Below, in pieces: positions 36,104 to 42,536 of a stretch of 64,000 bases of DNA; positions within the stretch are counted from its first letter, which is position 1; each line of letters opens with the position of its first letter. Source of the stretch: Lysobacter sp. Root916 (GTDB lineage Bacteria > Pseudomonadota > Gammaproteobacteria > Xanthomonadales > Xanthomonadaceae). Both the position numbers and the translations under genes were made by a program. A model generated the notes under the pieces. It was given only the letters and a program-made list of their open reading frames with translations. It ran no database searches and was not told where the DNA came from. The stretch lies in contig NZ_LMJF01000001.1 of the NCBI RefSeq assembly GCF_001429785.1, positions 1,122,474-1,186,473 on the forward strand. Reading direction: 5' to 3'.

Positions 36104-36881
36104 GCCGCTTAGGGTCCAGGCATGCCTATCAACCTGTCAACCAACATGCCGATGTCCTGTGATCAGAATGTGCTTTCGGCAGGAAGTTGCAGCCAGTCGA
36201 AGTAGCCGTCATCAGAGTCCTGCGCCAGATCCGCTAGCTCAGCCCGCAATGGCACGCCGGCGCGAAAGGCCTAGTCCTTAACCAACTCCAGCCAGCCGGC
36301 ATGTTGCTTGCGGATCTGGCGTCCGAAGCTGACAAAGCGGGTTGCCGACACGTGGCCTGGGGCCCAGGTTCGTATTTACATAATATACATTATGCGAAGT
36401 TTGGTTCGGTGGTGCGAACGGATGGCACGCCGTATTAGCGGCCGGTTCTGGCGGGACAGGTGAAGTTGTTACATCCCGACAGGTAATGCTGTGCATTGGT
36501 GGCATACAGTTCCAACCCAGAGCGCGTCAAACGCTTCGTGCTCGATCAGGACTGGTTCTCAGAGGACGGAGTCATTGAGTATCTGTAGAACTGGATCAGC
36601 ATATCCCTATCTCGGAGTCTGCTCTCGGCATGAGCGGACATCGAATCCTCCACAGCGCCGCATCCCGTGGACTTACACACCGTTTGCCCCGCGGGCTAGC
36701 GCATGGATATGGCATCGCTTGGTGTCGAGGTCCTTGTGACCGAGCACTTTCAGTGCGAGAGCGAATACAGGACCACGAGACTCGTGCCGACCCGAGGACG
36801 TTGTACCTAGGTCTTTGCTAGCATCCAGGGGCGGCTGGGCGCCTTGAGTGGTGCTCGCTGACCCCTAGTTCGAGCGGATCT
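36104..36881. other. Gene-free region carrying the dif-like site
   Basis: No intact gene is seen in 778 bases. A short open stretch around 36490-36590 reads YSSNPERVKRFVLDQDWFSE before a stop, which could be a gene remnant. The dif-like site is the only strong feature. Confidence 0.5.
36373..36400 (-). other. dif-like XerC/XerD recombination site
   Basis: On the minus strand the 28-bp site has a XerC arm ACTTCGCATAA, central TGTATA, and a XerD arm TTATGTAAATA. It agrees with the E. coli dif site at 22 of 28 positions, including all of the inner arms and the central region. Its plus-strand segment TATACATTATGCGAA equals the core I recall as the attachment site of Xanthomonas filamentous phages, which use XerCD at dif. 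It is either the chromosome dimer resolution site or a copy carried by an integrated element. Confidence 0.8.
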
Positions 36882-37748
36882 ATGGCGACCAGTCCAGACC
36901 ACCTCTTCGGGCGGCTAGCAGCCGCCGAGAACGATCCAGCAGCAGTGACCCCACTACTGGCAGAAATCGCTGCCCTCCCGGTCAATAGCTTCGAGCTCAA
37001 CCACTGTATCCATGTTCTGGCTTCGTCGCCGGTCATGGCGACAGTGGCCCTTGGGGCCTGGTTCGGAAGAACGGTGGCGGCCCAAATGGGCAAGGCGATC
37101 GAACACGAGCTCAGCGTGACCCATTTGCGGGCCGAGGCCCTGACCCCGTTCGAACCGGGTAGGATTGACCCAGTGGACGCCCTGTTGGTGGCTCATCGTC
37201 TGGTCGGCGTCCATGCGACCCCCGCCGTGTCCTTGGGTTGGATCGTGGCCTGTCTGCAAGCTGGGCTCGATCCTTCGGAGGCTACGCTGGGCCCGTTGCT
37301 ACGGCATATGGCGCGCCAGTTCCCGGACACCACGAGACAGCTTCTCGGCGGTGCCGCCCCGGCCCTCACCGAGCGCTATCCGACGCTTGCAGAAACGATT
37401 CGAGCCTCAAACGCCCTCTACGAACACCGCGCGCAGGCTCCACGGCTCAAGGAACTCACCCTGTCGGTCGAAGACCGAATCATCCGCCAGAGCCGACGGC
37501 TTCAGGAGCGACGTGACATCGAACAGCACGCAGAGGAAGCGTCAGTGTTCGCCCAGATCGTGACTCGCGCCCACTTTAAGTACGCGCAGCAAGCGGCCTT
37601 CCAGTTCAATACGGGAGGCGAGACGCACGAACAGGTGGTTTCGATGCAGGAGTTCTCGCTAGTTTACGAGCTGCCCTTTCTGGAACGGACTGACCCGCTC
37701 GGCGCCGAAGGCATCCGAAACCGGCTGGTGGAAGGCAGTTTGCCATGA
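36882..37748 (+). CDS. Uncharacterised protein, first gene of a two-gene island operon
   Basis: A 288-residue protein I do not recognise. It is predicted helical, with hydrophobic but not membrane-like segments (VLASSPVMATVALGAWFG) and a charged, coiled-coil-prone region around 190-225 (RQSRRLQERRDIEQHAEE). There is no signal peptide or catalytic motif. Its stop overlaps the start of the nuclease-like gene by four bases (ATGA), so the two are translated together and probably act as a complex. Codon use is somewhat less GC-biased than the core genome. Confidence 0.75.
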   Translation: MATSPDHLFGRLAAAENDPAAVTPLLAEIAALPVNSFELNHCIHVLASSPVMATVALGAWFGRTVAAQMGKAIEHELSVTHLRAEALTPFEPGRIDPVDALLVAHRLVGVHATPAVSLGWIVACLQAGLDPSEATLGPLLRHMARQFPDTTRQLLGGAAPALTERYPTLAETIRASNALYEHRAQAPRLKELTLSVEDRIIRQSRRLQERRDIEQHAEEASVFAQIVTRAHFKYAQQAAFQFNTGGETHEQVVSMQEFSLVYELPFLERTDPLGAEGIRNRLVEGSLP

Positions 37749-39466
37749 GTATCCGGCTCCTCCTGACCCAATATCTGAGTTCCCTGCGGGAACGCGACGA
37801 GCTCGATGCGCTGCTTCCGGAGTTGCTGGTGGCGATGGGGCACACGGTGCTTAGCCGCCCCCAACTGGGTGCCGGCCAGGCCGGCGTCGATGTTGTATCC
37901 ACCTTCGCGCCCACCGGCGACGATGACGACGCCTATATGTACATCATCAAGTTTGGTGACATCGGACGCGATGACATGTACGTCGGTACACAGGCCATCG
38001 AACCTTCCGTCCGCGAGGCCTATACCGACTTCGCACGAAACCGCCTCGATCCGAGGTTGCGCGAACGCGCAAAACATCTGGTGGTCGTCACCAGTGGCGA
38101 GCTCAAGCAGACCGTGCAGGCGGGGTTCTCCGCGCTGGCTGAGGATGTGCAACGGCAGCCGGGCTTCAAACTCGAATTATGGGATATCGACAAGCTCGCG
38201 ACACTGATTGAAGAAAACCTCCTTAACGAGGCTTTGTTGCTGAAGGCTGGCCGAGACCACCTGCGCGCGGCCATCGCGACGTTGGAAGAGAGCGAGGAAG
38301 CATCCAAGCATTTTCGACGATTCGTCGATCGCGCGTTCGACCCAGCAGACGTGCGAGCCGCGCCCTCGCCTGCCGCCAAGAAGCGGCTGTTGCTCAAGCG
38401 GTTCGCGGCCGCGCAGATGGGCTGGGGCGTGTTCGATATTTGGGGAAAGTCCGAATCCAACCTGCGCCCCAGCGTCGAGGGCGCTGAATACCTCCTCTTG
38501 CGTGCTTGGGCGGAAGCACTGGCGGCTGACTTGGCGGACGACCCGGCGTTCCTGGCTCGGTTCGACGGCATGAAATCCCAGTTTCGCGACGCACTGACGC
38601 GCTACTTCGAGAAGATCTGGCCGCAACTGATCGACCAGTACGTGTTGATGGACCATGTCGGCGAAGGAGCTTTTTACAACCGCCTGGTCCTGCAGGAAGC
38701 CGGCCGCCTCGGCTTGCTGCTGCTACTCACACCAGACGAGGAGGAAAATCAGGGTCTTCGCGCCGATCTCGGGGTGAAAATCGTGGCATTGTTCAACGCG
38801 CACCCTGGCGGACGCCTACCGGCGCTCGATGGCCGAGCGGTCGATTTATCCATTGCATTGGCCGCATTGATGTCCGTTGGCGACTACAAAAACGTCTCTC
38901 TCCTCGCGCAAGACGTCGCGAGCCGATTCGTGGTGACCGCCCGGGGCGATGGTCGCTGTACCCCGGTTTCGACGGATAGGATTGAGGACGCGCTTACACT
39001 GCGCGATGGCGACGGTCGAACCGAGGTGCTATGCCGAACCACTTCGCTCGTCCCGATGCTGGCAAGTGTGGCTGCGTTCGCACAAGCCGACGAAGCCTTA
39101 CGTGTGCTGCGCGAAGAGCTGCACCCTCTGCTCGGGGATGTCACTAAAGAACGCTGGTTCCCCGCCGCGCCCATCGATCAGATCGCCGCGCGCCCCCAAG
39201 ACGGATTGCCGGGCGTATCGCGCGCCCTGATAGCCCTCCAGGGCAGCTGTGCAGAAGAAGCGGCCGCGTCTGTGACTGTGCCGGTTGGCGCAGCGGGTGC
39301 GAGCGAGGTAGCCTGCGTTGCCAAGAACCAAGAAGAGCTGCTAGTGCTGTCGGCACGCCATTTCCGGCATCCGCTGCCGACGTGGTACATGGAACAGTTT
39401 CGACGCCCGCCCCTGATCGCCCAAGAAGCCGCGTACCCTGAACCTGAGGTCACCCCAGAGGCGTAA
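37745..39466 (+). CDS. Uncharacterised protein with nuclease-like N-terminal domain
   Basis: A 573-residue protein. Residues 20-150 resemble a restriction-endonuclase-like fold: a helix LDALLPELLVAMGHTV, then GAGQAGVDVVS, an acidic loop GDDDD, and MYIIKFG, which match the G-x-D and x-x-K positions of PD-(D/E)xK enzymes; VVVTSGELKQTV follows. The usual acidic residue before the Lys is Ile here, so activity is uncertain. The remaining 400 residues are helical and unrecognised. It forms an ATGA-overlapping pair with the upstream gene, in an island beside a dif-like site, a setting common for defence systems. Confidence 0.75.
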   Translation: MSIRLLLTQYLSSLRERDELDALLPELLVAMGHTVLSRPQLGAGQAGVDVVSTFAPTGDDDDAYMYIIKFGDIGRDDMYVGTQAIEPSVREAYTDFARNRLDPRLRERAKHLVVVTSGELKQTVQAGFSALAEDVQRQPGFKLELWDIDKLATLIEENLLNEALLLKAGRDHLRAAIATLEESEEASKHFRRFVDRAFDPADVRAAPSPAAKKRLLLKRFAAAQMGWGVFDIWGKSESNLRPSVEGAEYLLLRAWAEALAADLADDPAFLARFDGMKSQFRDALTRYFEKIWPQLIDQYVLMDHVGEGAFYNRLVLQEAGRLGLLLLLTPDEEENQGLRADLGVKIVALFNAHPGGRLPALDGRAVDLSIALAALMSVGDYKNVSLLAQDVASRFVVTARGDGRCTPVSTDRIEDALTLRDGDGRTEVLCRTTSLVPMLASVAAFAQADEALRVLREELHPLLGDVTKERWFPAAPIDQIAARPQDGLPGVSRALIALQGSCAEEAAASVTVPVGAAGASEVACVAKNQEELLVLSARHFRHPLPTWYMEQFRRPPLIAQEAAYPEPEVTPEA

Positions 39467-39727
39467 GCCGCGAATCGAGCTTCCACGTTCTCCCCAGAAG
39501 TTGGAAGCATCCGGAACATCATTCACCGCAGAGTATGTCTGTCACCGCATAACTCTGTGCTACTCAAATCGGCCAGCGCTCAATAGGTCGAACGAGCTAA
39601 CGCCGCCTCGAAACACGGCTCAATCCAGGCGCCGAGTCGGATGTCCACTTTGGGTCGGGGGCAGGCCTTCCCTACCCCAATAAACCCGCTTAATCCCCGG
39701 CCTCGCTTAGATCTCCTCTAGTACGGC
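39467..39727. other. Gene-free spacer ending in an integron-type core GTTAGGC
   Basis: No gene is seen. On the minus strand, GTTAGGC at 39726-39732 fits the cassette core consensus GTTRRRY and overlaps the stop of the preceding cassette-like gene. A degenerate GGATGTCC...GGGTCG repeat lies at 39634-39661. Confidence 0.45.
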
Positions 39728-40339
39728 CTAACGCGGACCTAATGGATCGATGACCTCAAGGGCCCTTCTATCTGGGTTGTACGCGATGAGCAAGGTATGA
39801 CCGATCGGTTTGGCGGTGGAGAGCCCTTTCACTGCGTTTGGATCCAACTTTCCGGCCGCGGCCTCGGACAGAAATTGCAGGAACGCGTCTTGCGCTTCGT
39901 TGCAGAGATCCGCATCAAAGTCGCTTTGAAGAAGTAGCTTGACGGAGTAGCCATCTCCGAAGTCCGCTACGATAGAATAAAAGATTGAGTAGCGCGGATG
40001 CTCCGACTCGGCTTTGCCTTCTGAGAAGACCACACGACCCTTTGGCGTATTTTTGCCAAAGAACTTTGAAGAAAGACTTGAGACGGCCGCTTTTAAGACG
40101 GTGTAGTGATCTTTACCAGCCTCTTTAAGGAATGAATCGAAGTAGGCCTTGCCGATATAGATCACGACAGCTGTAGGAATTAGCCACTCAATACCAGCGT
40201 AAGGACCGGGATCTGGTCTTGACTCGATCCGCAGGTCTAGCCCTTCTGAGCGGACAGCCGTCTCGAACTCCGCGAAGTTAAAGCGGTCTATCACCTCAAG
40301 GTGGATTAATCCGACCTGTGGCCTGCTGGCTCTTTCCAT
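39728..40339 (-). CDS. Hypothetical protein in a probable integron cassette
   Basis: A 203-residue protein with no recognised domain. It starts MERASRPQVGLIHLEVIDRF and has a hydrophobic stretch AGIEWLIPTAVVIYIG (about 48-63) that could be a single membrane segment or a buried core. The ATG lies only five bases from the end of an attC site, as is usual for cassette genes. GC content is clearly below the core genome. Cassette genes are normally promoterless and depend on read-through. Function unknown. Confidence 0.75.
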   Translation of the reverse strand: MERASRPQVGLIHLEVIDRFNFAEFETAVRSEGLDLRIESRPDPGPYAGIEWLIPTAVVIYIGKAYFDSFLKEAGKDHYTVLKAAVSSLSSKFFGKNTPKGRVVFSEGKAESEHPRYSIFYSIVADFGDGYSVKLLLQSDFDADLCNEAQDAFLQFLSEAAAGKLDPNAVKGLSTAKPIGHTLLIAYNPDRRALEVIDPLGPR

Positions 40340-40343
40340 TGGG

Positions 40344-40403
40344 GCATAACACCGGAGTTAAGCCTAACCGCGAAGCGGGTTCGGCTTGAATGAATTGTTA
40401 GGG
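40344..40403 (-). other. attC (59-base element) of an integron cassette
   Basis: On the minus strand a 60-bp site starts CCCTAAC and ends GTTATGC. Internal arms TTCAAGCCGA and TTAGGCTTAA pair around a CCGCTTCGCGG hairpin. This is the classic attC layout. The TAA of the upstream gene lies inside the first core. R'' and R' do not match each other, as expected when two different cassettes are joined. Confidence 0.8.
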
Positions 40404-40847
40404 CGTAGGCTTACGAAGCTGGGTTGGCCAAGCGCCCTGGCCATTGCCACCTTTGAAGAATGCCCGACCATTTGGCTGGATTGAGGAAACAATGAACTCT
40501 TGCTCGAAAGATCGTAGCTCCCCGGCATGCTCGAACTGAATGACACGGATGACGCGATTACCCGGTCGTAGGTCCAAGGACTCAATTGCACTCCGGTTCT
40601 TGGAAAGAAGAGCCTCGCCGATCTTGGCGCTTGCGACACGCTTTGAATCGCCTGCCACATCCTGACCGAGCGACTCGGCAAAAGCTCGTTGCCGCTCGCT
40701 GGACCTGTCGGCGGGCTCGTAACCGATAGCCGCTGCAACACCGTCAAGTAAGCGAGCTGCTGCCGTGTCAAATGTATCGGCGGAAATGTCAATCCCGAGT
40801 ACGTGAGCCAAGTGCAGTTGATCTTGCGAGGGTTGAGATGCGGCCAT
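40398..40847 (-). CDS. Hypothetical protein in a probable integron cassette
   Basis: A 149-residue soluble protein of unknown function. It starts MAASQPSQDQLHLAHVLG and carries NRVIRVIQFEHAGELRSFEQE in the middle. The stop codon is part of the attC core. Upstream of the ATG, GTTTGGGC (minus strand, 40866-40859) matches the inverse of the gene's own R'' GCCCTAAC with one mismatch, so the cassette is about 516 bp (40350-40865). No integrase gene is present in the window. Confidence 0.75.
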   Translation of the reverse strand: MAASQPSQDQLHLAHVLGIDISADTFDTAAARLLDGVAAAIGYEPADRSSERQRAFAESLGQDVAGDSKRVASAKIGEALLSKNRSAIESLDLRPGNRVIRVIQFEHAGELRSFEQEFIVSSIQPNGRAFFKGGNGQGAWPTQLRKPTP

Positions 40848-41285
40848 GCTGCCCCTGTGCCCAAACTACCTAGTAGTCGGATCTCTGGATCCGGTTATAC
40901 GACTTATCCAGAGCCCGCCGTATGGCCGGCTATCCCTTGATACAGCTCGATCTTATGACTGCTGGGGCCGGCTAACAAGCCGATGTATAACCGAATCCAG
41001 CGAGCTGAACAGAGTGCACCTCGAAAGCCGCGGACAAGCATTGAAGGGATGTCCGCTTCGCGTCGATAGCTGCCCTGGGAACTGGCCTGTCAGCATGCGG
41101 CCACGAGCGGCCGTTACGGGGTCGAGCGACGCCTGATCCGACGGCGAGCATGAGCAGGACGGGTCGCCAGAAAGAGCGCCTCTGCGAGCGATTCGAAGTG
41201 CTCGCCCCCCCTTTCTCCCTTGTGCTGCTGGCACAGATGGTCAAGCGAGAGCGGACTTGGCACACTCCTTGCAAATCTCACCTTC
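40848..41285. other. Gene-free region with a 14-bp inverted repeat
   Basis: GGATCCGGTTATAC (40887-40900) and GTATAACCGAATCC (40985-40998) are inverse complements with one mismatch. A GGATGTCCGCTTCGCGTCG motif lies at 41047. No gene is evident. Confidence 0.5.
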
Positions 41286-42278
41286 ATGCAGGCGCGAATT
41301 GGCGTGGTCATTTCAACATTCCCCGAAGCGGCGCAGGTGACAGACCGCTTGATCGATCTCTTGGCAAAGCACGGCGTGACACCTCCAGTGGACTCCCGCG
41401 TCGAGCATGAACTACTTGCGCCACTGGAAGTTATGGAGCGCGCACGTAGAGCGCGGCCCCAGGACATCTCAATCGAATTGCTCGCGGAAGCCGGTGGCAT
41501 GTATGACCTCGCCGCCAAATTGTTGTCGATTGCTGGCGAACCGGAGTTCGCGACGTTTACACCGCACCTGAGGTTGTTCGCAAAGCCAGCGCTCTACACT
41601 TCGTCGCTCCAGTCAAAAGCAGGCGACCCGCGAGATGACGCAGGCCGGAAGCTTACGGAGCTCTACGTCGGCGCATTGGCAGTACATTTCGCGCACGACG
41701 TGGTATTGGATCATCCCCAGGCTTCTCAAGGAGACAATCCCGATGTGATGTTTACCACCGAAGATATCAGCGGTGTGAGAACTCGCTGGGCCATTGCGAT
41801 CAAGAGCATCGCTTCGCGATCAGGCCAAACGATCTTCGAGAATATTCTCAAGGCCTCGAAGCAGATTAACGCGGAGACGTGCTCAGCAGAACGCGGCATC
41901 GTCTTTATTGCCGCGCGAGGGTCGATCGATCACGCTAGCCTGTGGGCGACACCGTTCCCAACGGTGGACTCGGCGATTCAAGCGCTTCGCTCTGAGCTGC
42001 GTGGCTTGGCAGAGCTGGCGGAGCGGGATCGCACTGAGGCGGATTGGCATCAGGCGTTCACGGGCAAGACATCGCCGCTCTTCCTACTGTCCGGTCAAGC
42101 AGTCGTCCAGGTCGCTACGGAAGCGGGGCCTGTCCCCACAGTTCTGAAGATGGTTCTCGAACACAATCCGCTCGAGCGTTCGGACGCCAATGCGCTTCAG
42201 GTCGCCTTGAATCTAAACCACTTCATGCAGACCATCGTGAAGGGGATCCCCGGGGCGCCAGGACAGCTACCTAGTTGA
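41286..42278 (+). CDS. Uncharacterised island protein with nuclease-like segment
   Basis: A 330-residue protein with no assigned family. The middle segment ELYVGALAVHFAHDVV, then GDNPDVMFTTEDISG and RTRWAIAIKSIAS, followed by GQTIFENILKASKQIN, follows the E...D...xxK order of PD-(D/E)xK nuclease folds, but the residue two before the Lys is Ala, not acidic. ATG 41286 (MQARIGVVIST) is taken as start; an in-frame start at 41220 is possible. It is convergent with the large helicase gene, 258 bp away. A role with the helicase is inference only. Confidence 0.7.
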   Translation: MQARIGVVISTFPEAAQVTDRLIDLLAKHGVTPPVDSRVEHELLAPLEVMERARRARPQDISIELLAEAGGMYDLAAKLLSIAGEPEFATFTPHLRLFAKPALYTSSLQSKAGDPRDDAGRKLTELYVGALAVHFAHDVVLDHPQASQGDNPDVMFTTEDISGVRTRWAIAIKSIASRSGQTIFENILKASKQINAETCSAERGIVFIAARGSIDHASLWATPFPTVDSAIQALRSELRGLAELAERDRTEADWHQAFTGKTSPLFLLSGQAVVQVATEAGPVPTVLKMVLEHNPLERSDANALQVALNLNHFMQTIVKGIPGAPGQLPS

Positions 42279-42536
42279 ACGCTGATCTTTCGACACCGCG
42301 GCGAGAATTCGACATATTCTGGCTGTTGTAGAGCGTTCGGCACTTATAGCGGTGGTGCCTAGTCGTATTTGATCTGAGCATGGCCAGCAGATGCCCCAAG
42401 GTCGCATCCGCTATGGGTCGAAAGCGGACATTAGCATCGCCGAAGCGAACTCAACCAGCCGGATGTACACTATCGGCCAGAAGCCGACATCCAACCGCAA
42501 GGCAAGGTCGAACTTGCGCTGCGCTCCGCTGCCGAC
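42279..42536. other. Spacer with two copies of a degenerate inverted-repeat motif
   Basis: GGGTCGAAAGCGGACATT (42415-42432) and GGCCAGAAGCCGACATC (42475-42491) are variants of one motif. Further variants lie at 39634, 41045 and 45287. No gene is seen. Confidence 0.5.

Noticed and set aside
36491-36739. 82-residue frame downstream of the dif-like site
   Set aside because: Composition is not protein-like; a different frame holds a short stretch that may be a gene remnant, but neither is supportable as a gene.
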